Shown here one piece after another: positions 18,410-27,074 of a stretch of DNA of 64,000 nt. The position numbers were made by a program, and so were the translations under genes. Positions within the stretch are counted from its first letter, which is position 1, and each line of letters begins with the position of its first letter. The stretch comes from RH-AL1 sp965249685 (GTDB lineage: Bacteria > Pseudomonadota > Alphaproteobacteria > Rhizobiales > Beijerinckiaceae): the NCBI GenBank assembly GCA_965249685.1, contig CBDFMN010000003.1:62001-126000 (forward strand), read 5' to 3'. The notes under the pieces were generated by a model. That model was given only the letters and a program-made list of their open reading frames with translations. It did no database searches and was not told the DNA's origin.

Positions 18410-19506
18410 TGGCCCGCCTTCTCTGCCTGCTTTTGCTCGCCTGCCTGGCCGTGCCCGCCACCGCGGCCGTTCGTATCAAGGATGTGGCCCAGCTGGAAGG
18501 GCTACGCGACAACCAGCTCATCGGCTACGGCCTCGTTATCGGCCTTCAGGGCACGGGCGACACGCTGCGCAACGCACCCTTCACCGAGCAATCGCTGCAA
18601 TCCATGCTCGATCGCCTGGGCATCAACGTGCGCAGCGTGTCACTGCGGACGCGCAACGTCGCGGCCGTGCTCGTTACCGCCGACCTGCCGCCGTTCATGA
18701 ATCGCGGGTCTCGGATCGACGTCACCGTCTCGTCGCTCGGCGACGCGCCGTCGCTCCTCGGCGGCACGCTGGTGATGACGCCGATGAGCGGCGCCGACGG
18801 CGTGGTCCACGCGATGGCGCAGGGGGCGGTCGCGGTCACCGGCAGCGCGTCGGCGGGACAGGCCGAGTCCTACTCGCAGGGCGTGCCGACCACCGGCCGC
18901 ATCCCTAACGGCGCCACCATTGAAGTGCCCAACCAGAGCCGGCCGGGCGATATCGGCCCGATGACGCTGAACCTGAAGAACCCCGACTTCGAGACCGCGG
19001 TGCGGATCGTCGACGCGATCAACGCCTTCACGCTCAAGCGTTTCGGCATGAAGACCGCGCAGGAGCGGGACTTCCGCAGCGTGGCGCTGACCCTGCCGCG
19101 CGGCCTCGGGCCGACCCGCTTCATGGCGGCGATCGGCGACATCCTCGTCGAGCCGGACACGGCGGCGCGCGTCATCGTCGACAGCCGGACGGGTACGATC
19201 GTGATCGGCCAGGACGTGCAAATCTCGACCGTGGCGGTGACGCATGGCAACCTGACGGTGCGCATCACCGAGACGCCTGTGGTGTCGCAGCCCAAACCTT
19301 TCTCGCAGGGCAAGACCGTTGTGGTGCCGCGTACCAACATCGAGTCGGAAGAGGCTGGCGGCCAGATGCAGATCGTCCGCGGCACCACCCTGCGGACGCT
19401 CGTGAAGGGCTTGAACCAGATCGGGCTGAAGCCGAGCGGCATCATCGCCATCCTGCAGGCGATCAAGTCCGCGGGTGCGCTCCAGGCCGACTTGGTCACC
19501 CAGTAA
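18409..19506 (+). CDS. flgI: flagellar P-ring protein FlgI
   Basis: P-ring subunit of 365 residues with a signal peptide ending at PATAA and the family start VRIKDVAQLEGLRDNQLIGYG. The ATG at 18409 overlaps the flgA stop. A GTG three bases upstream is possible but adds only one residue. Confidence 0.95.
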   Translation: MARLLCLLLLACLAVPATAAVRIKDVAQLEGLRDNQLIGYGLVIGLQGTGDTLRNAPFTEQSLQSMLDRLGINVRSVSLRTRNVAAVLVTADLPPFMNRGSRIDVTVSSLGDAPSLLGGTLVMTPMSGADGVVHAMAQGAVAVTGSASAGQAESYSQGVPTTGRIPNGATIEVPNQSRPGDIGPMTLNLKNPDFETAVRIVDAINAFTLKRFGMKTAQERDFRSVALTLPRGLGPTRFMAAIGDILVEPDTAARVIVDSRTGTIVIGQDVQISTVAVTHGNLTVRITETPVVSQPKPFSQGKTVVVPRTNIESEEAGGQMQIVRGTTLRTLVKGLNQIGLKPSGIIAILQAIKSAGALQADLVTQ

Positions 19507-19655
19507 AACCGACGGCCTTCGAGGCGGTGGAGACGATGGCGCGGGCATGGACCCGCGCTATTTTCGTTGCGCCACGCGTGCGTGCCAACCAGCCCGACGC
19601 AAGCTTATTGGCGCATCCTAGCGTCATGGAAAGCTTATCGACCATAGCCTTGAGG

Positions 19656-20234
19656 ATGAAGAGGGCAGGCGCTTGGCGGTTGTGTGCGGGCGCGCTGCTG
19701 ACGACGGTCCTCTGTCGCCCTGCCCTTGCCACCGAGGCACCCGAGGCGACGCACAAAGCCGAAACGGCGGCGGCCAAACCGGAAGCGCCGGCCGTCGTCG
19801 CCGCGCCGGTCGAGCCGCCGATGACCGAGGCGCAGGCGAGCGTGCGGAAATACTGCATGAACATCGCCGCCGCCGCGACGGACGCGCGCTTCGCCTGGCA
19901 GTCGAGGAAGCTGTTGGAAGTCGAGACCCGCATCAAGGCGCGCGTCGCCGAGCTCGACGCCAAGCAGGCCGAGTTGAAGGCTTGGCTCGACCATCGCGAA
20001 CAAATGGCGAGGGAGGCGAGGGACAACCTCGTCGGCATCTACGGCAAGATGAAGCCGGAGACGGCCGCCGCCCAGATCAGCGCCCTCAACGACGAGACCG
20101 CGGCCGCGGTCCTGGCGGCGCTGACACCGAGGCAGGCCAGCGCCATCTTCAACGAAATGACACCGCCCGATCGCGCCGCGAAACTGGCGGGACTGATGAG
20201 CGCCCCGGCCGCTGCCAGCGATAAGAAGCTTTAG
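19656..20234 (+). CDS. motE: periplasmic motility chaperone MotE
   Basis: A secreted protein of about 192 residues that in Sinorhizobium acts as a chaperone for MotC. A signal peptide (residues 1-26, ending RPALA) is followed by an Ala/Pro/Glu-rich linker and a coiled coil. A C-terminal MgtE N-terminal-like domain follows (MKPETAAAQISALNDETAAAVLAALTP...). The ATG at 19656 gives the cleanest signal peptide, although upstream in-frame starts exist at 19536 (with a GGTGGAG site) and 19626. It lies between flgI and flgH, as in S. meliloti. Confidence 0.83.
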   Translation: MKRAGAWRLCAGALLTTVLCRPALATEAPEATHKAETAAAKPEAPAVVAAPVEPPMTEAQASVRKYCMNIAAAATDARFAWQSRKLLEVETRIKARVAELDAKQAELKAWLDHREQMAREARDNLVGIYGKMKPETAAAQISALNDETAAAVLAALTPRQASAIFNEMTPPDRAAKLAGLMSAPAAASDKKL

Positions 20235-20236
20235 CC

Positions 20237-20935
20237 ATGAGATCCGCTGTCGCCGTCGTCCTGTCGCTCGGCCTGGCCGGTTGCGCCACCAGCCCTCGTG
20301 CGATCGGCCACGAGCCGACGATGACGCCGGTCGGCGCGGGGCTGGAGGCCGACGTCGTGCCGCACCGGTTCCCGCGCCAGCCGGTCCAGCCGCTGGCCTT
20401 CAACTCACTCTACAGTGAGCAGGCCGACCTGTTTCGCGACCCCCGCGCCATGCGGCCGGGGGACGTGCTGACGATCAACATATCGATCAACGACAAGGCG
20501 ACGCTCGGCAACACCACCGACCGCTCGCTCGACTCGCAGGTGACCAACACCATGGATGGTGCGCTGACCAACGCCGGCCTGCCGCTCGGGTCCTTTACCG
20601 GTGCGTTCGACACCAAATCGAAGAGCTCGTCCAACGGCGTCGGGACGATCGATCGCTCGGAGAAGATCCAGCTCTCCGTCGCGGCTATCGTGACGGAGGT
20701 TCTCCCCGATGGCAACCTGATGGTGGCGGGTTCGCAGGAGGTGCGCGTCAACTTCGAGCTGCGCCAGCTCAGCGTCGCCGGCATCGTGCGGCAGCGCGAC
20801 ATCTCCAAGGATAACACGATTCCCTACGACAAGATCGCGGAAGCCCGGATCTCCTACGGCGGCCGGGGACGACTGACGGAGGTCCAGCAGCCTTCTGTCG
20901 CCCATCAGATCTACGACGCGATCAAACCGTTCTGA
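20237..20935 (+). CDS. flgH: flagellar L-ring lipoprotein FlgH
   Basis: Outer-membrane L-ring subunit of 232 residues. A lipoprotein signal with lipobox LAGC puts the lipidated Cys at residue 16. The core has the conserved SLYSEQADLFRDPRAMRPGD and GSQEVRVNFELRQLSVAGIVR segments. It starts two bases after motE. Confidence 0.95.
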   Translation: MRSAVAVVLSLGLAGCATSPRAIGHEPTMTPVGAGLEADVVPHRFPRQPVQPLAFNSLYSEQADLFRDPRAMRPGDVLTINISINDKATLGNTTDRSLDSQVTNTMDGALTNAGLPLGSFTGAFDTKSKSSSNGVGTIDRSEKIQLSVAAIVTEVLPDGNLMVAGSQEVRVNFELRQLSVAGIVRQRDISKDNTIPYDKIAEARISYGGRGRLTEVQQPSVAHQIYDAIKPF

Positions 20936-20987
20936 TGCTGCTCCATCCCAGGCGGGCTTCGCACATCCCCGGAAGGTCGAGGTAACC

Positions 20988-21473
20988 ATGGCATCGAGTG
21001 CCGCACCGGTGAGCGCCAAGCCGTCCATGCTACCCCTCCTCGCCTGCATCGGCGGCCTGACTGTCATCGGGGCCGGCGGCGGCGTGGTTGCGGGATCGAT
21101 GATCGTGGCCAAGCTCCGCGCCACGCTCGTCGCCAATGCCGTACCGCTCGAAGCACCGACCCGCACGAGGCTGGGCGAGGACGTGGTGGTCCGTGAGTTG
21201 GCGCCCATCGTCACGAACCTCGCGCAGCCCGAGGGCGTGAAGGTCCGTTTGCAGGCGTCGGTCCTTTTCAGCAAGAAAGAGGTCGACGCGCCGGCGCTGA
21301 TGTGCGCGCAGATCACCGACGACCTGGTCGGCTACCTCAAGACTCTGTCGATCGCCCAGCTGCAGGGCGGCAGCGGACTCCAGAGCCTGCGCGAGGACTT
21401 GAACGAGCGGGTTGCGATCCGTTCCGACGGCCATATCCGCGAACTCATCATCGAAACGCTTGTGGTGCAATGA
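20988..21473 (+). CDS. fliL: flagellar basal body-associated protein FliL
   Basis: A 161-residue single-span inner-membrane protein that supports stator function around the MS-ring. One helix lies at about residues 14-38, followed by a periplasmic domain with ELAPIVTNLAQPEGVKVRL and the C-terminal IRELIIETLVVQ. Its TGA overlaps the fliP ATG. A second FliL-like protein is encoded near 44.7 kb. Confidence 0.9.
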   Translation: MASSAAPVSAKPSMLPLLACIGGLTVIGAGGGVVAGSMIVAKLRATLVANAVPLEAPTRTRLGEDVVVRELAPIVTNLAQPEGVKVRLQASVLFSKKEVDAPALMCAQITDDLVGYLKTLSIAQLQGGSGLQSLREDLNERVAIRSDGHIRELIIETLVVQ

Positions 21474-22216
21474 GCAGGACTTTCCTTCGCTTCGGTCTTG
21501 TCCTGGGCATCCTGCTCGCCGCCTGCTGTACGGCGGCGGCGCAGACGCTCGACCTCAACAACCTTTTGCCGCAGGCGGGCGGCACGGCGACGGGCCGCAT
21601 CGTCCAACTCGTCGGCCTCCTCACCGTGCTCTCGATCGCGCCCGGGCTCCTCGTCATGGTGACGAGCTTCACGCGGTTCGCGATCGCCCTGTCGTTCCTG
21701 CGCTCCGGCCTCGGGCTTCAGACGACGCCGGCGAACCTGATCCTCATCAGCCTCTCGCTCTTCATGACCTTCTACGTCATGGCGCCGACCTTCGACAAAG
21801 CGTGGCAGACGGGATTGAGGCCGCTGATGAACAATCAATCGACGGAGACGGAGGCCTTTCCGAAGATTGTGCAGCCGTTCCGCGAGTTCATGCTGGCGCA
21901 GGTGCGCGACAAGGACCTAAAGCTCTTCAACGACCTGGCGAAGGACGGGATCAAGGCGAGCGAGCGCGGAAACATCGACCTGCGCGTCCTCATCCCGGCC
22001 TTCATGATCTCGGAGATCCGGCGCGGCTTCGAGATCGGCTTCCTCATCGTCCTGCCGTTTCTCGTCATCGACATCATCGTCACCACCATCATCATGTCCA
22101 TGGGCATGATGATGCTCTCGCCGATCGTCATCTCGCTTCCGATGAAGATTCTTTTCTTTGTTCTCGTCGACGGCTGGAACATGCTGGTGGGCAATCTCAT
22201 CCGTTCCTACGCTTAG
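21470..22216 (+). CDS. fliP: flagellar export gate protein FliP
   Basis: A 248-residue core export-gate subunit. A cleavable signal sequence (to about AAAQ) leads into the helices, with the family segments LLTVLSIAPGLLVMVTSFTRF and PAFMISEIRRGFEIGFL. The chosen ATG overlaps the fliL stop; the longer open frame upstream lies inside fliL and is a shadow. It is the last gene of the flgB operon and is followed by 234 non-coding bases before the first flagellin gene. Confidence 0.95.
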   Translation: MSRTFLRFGLVLGILLAACCTAAAQTLDLNNLLPQAGGTATGRIVQLVGLLTVLSIAPGLLVMVTSFTRFAIALSFLRSGLGLQTTPANLILISLSLFMTFYVMAPTFDKAWQTGLRPLMNNQSTETEAFPKIVQPFREFMLAQVRDKDLKLFNDLAKDGIKASERGNIDLRVLIPAFMISEIRRGFEIGFLIVLPFLVIDIIVTTIIMSMGMMMLSPIVISLPMKILFFVLVDGWNMLVGNLIRSYA

Positions 22217-22334
22217 AAAAAGGGCGGAAAGGTCTGTTTACCCGCTATTAAGATTAATTATATTAGGGTAGCGGACAGGTGCTGGGGCGACCCGAAATTC
22301 ACGTTTGCGAAACGCCATCCCCCTAGTCTGATCT

Positions 22335-22420
22335 CACGGAAGGTTGGACGGAGCGAGCGAGGCTCCCCGTTCAAAGGCATTAAGCCGTCCTGCCGTGCCG
22401 GTTTCGATCCGGAATGTCCC
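22335..22420 (+). promoter_or_regulatory. conserved structured leader of flagellin gene 1
   Basis: Upstream of the first flagellin ATG lie a 12-base block CACGGAAGGTTG (22335-22346), a hairpin (GGAGC, 7-base loop, GCTCC at 22350-22366) and a 51-base block (22370-22420). The last contains a CCGG-TTTCGAT-CCGG stem-loop, ending 31 bases before the ATG. The same arrangement precedes the second flagellin gene, with 47 of 51 bases identical in the main block. Such a leader could be the target of FlbT/FlaF control, both encoded downstream; that role is inferred. Confidence 0.6.
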
Positions 22421-22450
22421 ACTCTTCACCAATCAGGGACTTAGATCACC

Positions 22451-23365
22451 ATGTCGAGCATTCTCACGAACATGTCGGCCATGTCGGCTGTCGCCAGCCT
22501 GACCGCCACGCAGAAGGCGTTGGCCACAACGCAGAGCCAGATCTCCAGCGGCCTGAAGGTCGGTAGCGCCTCCGACAACGCGGCCTACTGGTCGATCGCC
22601 ACGACCATGCGCTCGGACATCGGCGCGCTCGGCGCCGTCAGCGACTCGCTCAACCTCGGCTCCTCCGTCATCGGCGTCGCGACCTCGGCCCTGAGCCAGT
22701 CGATCGACCTGCTGAATAAGATGAAGAACGACGTCGTCTCCTCCAGCCAGTCGGGCGTCGACGCGAGCAAGGTCCAGATCGACATCGCGTCCATCCAGAG
22801 CCAGCTCCGCTCGTTCGCCAACTCGGCGACGTTCAACGGCGTCAACCTGCTCGCCGGCCCCGGCACCGCCACGGTCGTCACCTCGTTCTCGCGCAACACG
22901 ACGGGTATCCAGATCAACACCAAGGATATCACGCTTGCCAACCAGCTGTACTCGACGGTCACGACGCAGGGCGTCACCGGCACCGGCATCCTCGACACCA
23001 CGGACACCTCGACGACCTACGGCGCGCTGACGGCTGGTACCGGTGCCAGCATCGACAATCTGTCCGTCGTCGGTAAAACAACGGCCCAGGTTGGTCAGCT
23101 CGCGCAGTTCATCGACAACACAATTGCGACGCTGACGACGGCGGCGAGCAACCTGGGCTCGACGCAGTCCAACATCACGGCGCAGACGACCTTCGTGAAG
23201 TCGCTGACGGACTCGATCACCACGGGTGTCGGCTCGCTGGTGGACGCGGACATGAACCAGGCCTCGACGCGCCTGAACGCGCTGCAGACGCAGCAGCAGC
23301 TGGGCATCCAGTCGCTGTCGATCGCCAACCAGAACAGCAACCTCATCCTCAAGCTGTTCCAGTAA
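22451..23365 (+). CDS. fliC: flagellin (copy 1)
   Basis: Filament subunit of 304 residues. N- and C-terminal D0/D1 helices are conserved (MSSILTNMSAMSAV..., LGIQSLSIANQNSNLILKLF) around a short central domain. It differs from copy 2 at roughly two dozen residues, mostly at positions 16-33 and in the central part, about residues 155-215. No FliD, FliS or second distinct filament type is seen in the window. The gene ends with a strong intrinsic terminator. Confidence 0.95.
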   Translation: MSSILTNMSAMSAVASLTATQKALATTQSQISSGLKVGSASDNAAYWSIATTMRSDIGALGAVSDSLNLGSSVIGVATSALSQSIDLLNKMKNDVVSSSQSGVDASKVQIDIASIQSQLRSFANSATFNGVNLLAGPGTATVVTSFSRNTTGIQINTKDITLANQLYSTVTTQGVTGTGILDTTDTSTTYGALTAGTGASIDNLSVVGKTTAQVGQLAQFIDNTIATLTTAASNLGSTQSNITAQTTFVKSLTDSITTGVGSLVDADMNQASTRLNALQTQQQLGIQSLSIANQNSNLILKLFQ

Positions 23366-23386
23366 GGTCACACGATCGGCGGATCA

Positions 23387-23412
23387 GGGCCGCGCCTCGG
23401 CGCGGCCCTTTT
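23387..23412 (+). terminator. intrinsic terminator of flagellin copy 1
   Basis: GGGCCGCGC pairs with GCGCGGCCC around a CTCG loop, followed by TTTT, 21 bases after the stop. The DNA from about 23126 through this hairpin is nearly identical to the corresponding part of copy 2. Confidence 0.9.
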
Positions 23413-23575
23413 GCGTGTGGCGCGTTGGCCGGCCGAGGGCGAAGCGATCCAAAGTGGACCTTCGTATTGGAGGCGTTCTTCAGCCTCTCGGTTATTCCGC
23501 TTCGCTGGCGCCGAGGGATGGGGAAGCGGGCCGCGTCGGCGACAGGTCTGGTTGTGCAAGCGCCGTTCTATCCGA

Positions 23576-25801
23576 CTACGGCGCCAATGCCCTGTCGTGG
23601 GAACGCCCATCCAGAAGCCTGGCCGGGCCACCCGTCGCGTCCACGGCGAAGGCTTGGGGCGGGAGGCCGGCCTCGCGACGCTCGACCATCGCGGTCAAGG
23701 CCGCCTCATAGTGAGCGACGTAGCGGGTCGTGTCGAAGAGCGGAGCGGTCAATCGGTTCGCGACGAGCCGTCGGCGGAGCGCGTCGAGCAGTTCCGGCTG
23801 ATTCACCAGGCGAAATGCCAGCGCCTCGTAGGCCGAAAGGTCGTCGGCCACCAATTCGGGTAATCCGACCGCATGCAGAAGGCTGGCGGCGACGCGCCCG
23901 GCAAACGTCTTGCCCAGGCAGGTGAGGACAGGCAGACCGACCCACAGCGCTTCGCTCGCCGTCGTATGCGCGTTGACCGGCACCGTATCGAGGAACAGGT
24001 CGGCTCGCGCCATGCGCGCGATATGCGCGTCCGACGCGACGAAAGGCGCGAAGACCAATCTCTCCTCCGCGACCTCGCGCGAGGCGGCCTCGCGGCGCAG
24101 GTTGGCGGCCACAAGGTCGTTCGAGGTGAGGAGCCACAGCACCGACCCTGGCGTCTCTCGCAGGAGCCGCATCCAGACGTCGAAGACCTCCGGCGTAATC
24201 TTGTAAGTGTTGTTGAACGAGCAGAAGACGAAGCCCTCCGCCGGCAGTCCGCATTCCATCCGCGTCGGCGCCGCCGGCGCGACAGCCCGCTGGCGGTCGT
24301 TGGGTTGGTAACAGTCGGGCAGGTGCACGATACTTTCGGTGAAGTCCTCCGCATGCGCGGCCGGCGTCACGTAGGCGTCCCCGATGACATAGTCGATCAT
24401 GGCGCTGCCCATGGTCCCGGGAAAGCCAAGATAGTTGACCTGGACCGGCGCGGGGCGGAATGCCAGGATCTCGCTGCGCGCGTTCTGCGTGTAGCCCTTC
24501 AGGTCGAGCAACACGTCGATGCGGTCGGCGTGGATACGTCTTGCGGCGACTTCGAACGAGGTGACGTCCTTCAGGTCGATGAAATGGTCGAAGCCGTGCA
24601 TCAAGCGCGTGCGCAGAGGTGATCCGTCATCCGGGCCGATGGAATAGCCGAACGTCTCGAAACGCCCCTTGTCGTGCCGCTCCAGGACCTCCGCGATGAG
24701 CGCCGCGGTGGCATGCGAGTGGAAGTCCGCCGAGAGATAGCCGATCCGCACGCGTCGCGCGGGGCCTTCACGATCCCACGCCTGGGTTGCCAGGGGCGCG
24801 ACGCCGCTCGTGCTCAAGCCTGCCGCCCAGAGGCGGGCGCTTGCGAGCTGCTGGTCACGGTTCGACGGGCCGGTCAGCACGACGAAGGGCGGGATGCGCT
24901 TGCCTCGATCGAGGGCGTCGCGCAAAGCGCCGCGCTGGTGCGCCGCCAAGCCGGTCCAGTTGCAGGTCTGTTGCTGCAGATGGTGGAGCTCCAACATAAC
25001 GTCCGGCCGGTCCGGATCGCGCTCCACAGCCGAACGGAACGCGTCGATGGCGCCGACGAGGTCCTTGTTCAAGCGGAGGGCCACCGCGTAGTTCAGGTAA
25101 AGCTCCGCGGTGTCGGGCGCCAATGCGATGGCGATCTTCGAGCAGTTCGCGGCCATGTCGAGCTGTCCCATGGCAATGAGCAGGCCGGCGAGGTTGTTGT
25201 AGCCGATGACGTAATCGGGCTGTAGCGTGACCGCCTGGTGCAGGGCGTTGAAGGCGTCTTGCAGCAGACCGAGTTCATGCAGGGCCAGGCCGAGGTTGCC
25301 GAACGCCCGAACATTCAACGGATCGTATTCGACCGCTTTCCGGAAGGCGGCCACGGCGCTGGAGAAATCGAGGCGGTCGTAGCAAATCCTTCCCATGAGG
25401 ACGTAAGGGCCAGCGGCCTCGGCGTTGGCCAGCGACGTGTCGCGCATGGGAGCGTACAGCGTCAACGCCTTCGCGCAGGCCGCCTGCGCCTCATTAAAGT
25501 TACTGGTTTCGTGCAGACATTCGGCCAGGCCGACGGTGGCCTGGAACGATGTCGGCGCAAGCGCGACGGCTTGGCGATAGATGGCGCAGGCGTGTTCGAT
25601 ATGGCCGCTGGACTTCAAGGCTTTTGCGAGATTGCAGAGCGACCGCTCGCTGCACTCGATGTCGACGCAGCGCCGGAACAAGTCGATCGCTTCGGCAGGC
25701 CGCTCCTCTTGAGCCGCGACCATCGCCCGTGTCGTCAGAGCATCGAAGGCGGACGAGCGGCCGCGGTGTGAGGCGGCAGATCGGCGCGCGCTTCGGTTCA
25801 T
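23576..25801 (-). CDS. TPR - GT41 (O-GlcNAc transferase-like) glycosyltransferase
   Basis: A 741-residue protein with N-terminal TPR repeats (about residues 10-300) and a C-terminal GT41/SPINDLY-type GT-B domain. Family features include RIGYLSADFHSHA with His361 at the position of the conserved OGT active-site region, DLKGYTQNAR, FVFCSFNNTYKI and PVNAHTTASEALWVGLPVLT. Such enzymes transfer a sugar from a nucleotide donor to Ser/Thr. Lying between two flagellin genes on the other strand, it is a candidate flagellin modifier, comparable to Caulobacter FlmG. The ATG at 25801 has an AGGAAGGG site; a longer frame starting at 25972 runs into the second flagellin's control region and is rejected. 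Confidence 0.85.
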   Translation of the reverse strand: MNRSARRSAASHRGRSSAFDALTTRAMVAAQEERPAEAIDLFRRCVDIECSERSLCNLAKALKSSGHIEHACAIYRQAVALAPTSFQATVGLAECLHETSNFNEAQAACAKALTLYAPMRDTSLANAEAAGPYVLMGRICYDRLDFSSAVAAFRKAVEYDPLNVRAFGNLGLALHELGLLQDAFNALHQAVTLQPDYVIGYNNLAGLLIAMGQLDMAANCSKIAIALAPDTAELYLNYAVALRLNKDLVGAIDAFRSAVERDPDRPDVMLELHHLQQQTCNWTGLAAHQRGALRDALDRGKRIPPFVVLTGPSNRDQQLASARLWAAGLSTSGVAPLATQAWDREGPARRVRIGYLSADFHSHATAALIAEVLERHDKGRFETFGYSIGPDDGSPLRTRLMHGFDHFIDLKDVTSFEVAARRIHADRIDVLLDLKGYTQNARSEILAFRPAPVQVNYLGFPGTMGSAMIDYVIGDAYVTPAAHAEDFTESIVHLPDCYQPNDRQRAVAPAAPTRMECGLPAEGFVFCSFNNTYKITPEVFDVWMRLLRETPGSVLWLLTSNDLVAANLRREAASREVAEERLVFAPFVASDAHIARMARADLFLDTVPVNAHTTASEALWVGLPVLTCLGKTFAGRVAASLLHAVGLPELVADDLSAYEALAFRLVNQPELLDALRRRLVANRLTAPLFDTTRYVAHYEAALTAMVERREAGLPPQAFAVDATGGPARLLDGRSHDRALAP

Positions 25802-25879
25802 GGTCCCGGTCCCTTCCTCTCGCGCGACGTTAGGACGGCAAACTTTCGCGGGGCTGGACCGAGACCGCGCGATCATGGC

Positions 25880-25887
25880 TAACGTTA
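25880..25887. promoter_or_regulatory. TAACGTTA palindrome upstream of flagellin 2
   Basis: An 8-base palindrome TAACGTTA lies in the divergent region between the GT41 gene and flagellin copy 2, 156 bases before the flagellin ATG. The identical octamer lies upstream of flgK (36046-36053). A binding role is only suggested by this recurrence. Confidence 0.3.
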
Positions 25888-25922
25888 ATCCTAAATCCAT
25901 CATTACCGGCCATGGTCTGCAA

Positions 25923-26009
25923 CACGGAAGGTTGAAAACGCAGGAGCATCGCTCGCGGTTCAAAGGCATCACGCCGCCCTGTCGTGCCGGTTTCGATCCG
26001 GAATGTCCC
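25923..26009 (+). promoter_or_regulatory. conserved structured leader of flagellin gene 2
   Basis: This repeats the layout ahead of flagellin 1: CACGGAAGGTTG (25923-25934), a small hairpin (GAGC-ATC-GCTC) and a 51-base block (25959-26009) with the same CCGG-TTTCGAT-CCGG stem-loop, ending 34 bases before the ATG. The sequence between the two blocks has diverged, but a hairpin is kept in both copies. Confidence 0.6.
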
Positions 26010-26042
26010 CTCTCCTGCAGCCGTCAAAGGGACGAATCCACG

Positions 26043-26957
26043 ATGTCGAGCATCCTCACGAACATGTCGGCCATGTCGGCCGTTGCGGCCCTCAACGCCA
26101 CCCAGAAGTCTCTGGCCGCCACCCAGGGCCAGATTTCGACCGGCCTGAAGGTCGGTAGCGCCTCCGACAACGCGGCCTACTGGTCGATCGCCACGACCAT
26201 GCGCTCGGACATCGGCGCGCTCGGCGCCGTCAGCGACTCGCTCAACCTCGGCTCCTCCGTCATCGGCGTCGCGACCTCGGCCCTGAGCCAGTCGATCGAC
26301 CTGCTGAACAAGATGAAGAACGACGTCGTCTCGGCCAGCCAGTCGGGCGTCGACGCGAGCAAGATCCAGATCGACATCGCGTCCATCCAGGGCCAGCTCC
26401 GCTCGTTCGCCAACTCGGCGACGTTCAACGGCGTTAACCTGCTCGCCGGCCCCGGCACCGCCACGGTCGTCACCTCGTTCTCGCGCAACACGACAGGTAT
26501 CCAGATCAACACCAAGGATATCACGCTACCAAACCAGCTGTACTCGACAATTACGACGCAAGGCGTCACCGGCACTGGCATCCTCGACGCCACGGACACC
26601 ACCACGACCTATGGCGCCCTGACGGGCGGGACCGCCACGAGCATCGATGCACTGAACGTCACGGGCAAGACGACGGTGCAGATCGGTCAGCTCGCGCAGT
26701 TCATCGACAACACGATCGCGACGCTGACGACGGCGGCGAGCAACCTGGGCTCGACGCAGTCCAACATCACGGCGCAGACGACCTTCGTGAAGTCGCTGAC
26801 GGACTCGATCACCACGGGTGTCGGCTCGCTGGTGGACGCGGACATGAACCAGGCCTCGACGCGCCTGAACGCGCTGCAGACGCAGCAGCAGCTGGGCATC
26901 CAGTCGCTGTCGATCGCCAACCAGAACAGCAACCTCATCCTCAAGCTGTTCCAGTAA
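26043..26957 (+). CDS. fliC: flagellin (copy 2)
   Basis: A second filament subunit of 304 residues. It shares the same terminal helices as copy 1 and an identical stretch from about residue 217 to the end. Differences cluster at residues 16-33 and in the surface-exposed middle (for example LPNQLYST versus LANQLYST). The start used is the family start MSSILTN; an upstream in-frame extension of 81 residues covers the leader and is not coding. Confidence 0.95.
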   Translation: MSSILTNMSAMSAVAALNATQKSLAATQGQISTGLKVGSASDNAAYWSIATTMRSDIGALGAVSDSLNLGSSVIGVATSALSQSIDLLNKMKNDVVSASQSGVDASKIQIDIASIQGQLRSFANSATFNGVNLLAGPGTATVVTSFSRNTTGIQINTKDITLPNQLYSTITTQGVTGTGILDATDTTTTYGALTGGTATSIDALNVTGKTTVQIGQLAQFIDNTIATLTTAASNLGSTQSNITAQTTFVKSLTDSITTGVGSLVDADMNQASTRLNALQTQQQLGIQSLSIANQNSNLILKLFQ

Positions 26958-26979
26958 GGTCACACGATCGGCGGATCAG

Positions 26980-27005
26980 GGCCGCGCCTCGGGCGCGGCC
27001 TTTTT
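26980..27005 (+). terminator. intrinsic terminator of flagellin copy 2
   Basis: GGCCGCGCC pairs with GGCGCGGCC around a TCG loop, followed by five T residues. It is nearly the same as the copy 1 terminator, with one extra G. Confidence 0.9.
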
Positions 27006-27045
27006 CGTTGCAACCCCCGCGCAAGCTTACCCCGGCAAAATGGGC

Positions 27046-27062
27046 GTCGGTTCGAGTCCGAC
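27046..27062 (+). other. tRNA T-arm-like sequence before fliF
   Basis: GTCGG-TTCGAGT-CCGAC forms a perfect five-base-pair, seven-base-loop T-arm with the consensus TTCGAGT loop, 12 bases before the fliF ATG. No matching acceptor or anticodon arm is present, so it is either a tRNA scrap or chance. Confidence 0.3.
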
Positions 27063-27074
27063 CTGAGGCCGTGG

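Noticed and set aside
25802..26042. N-terminal extension of flagellin copy 2
   Set aside because: The family start and conserved leader place the ATG at 26043.
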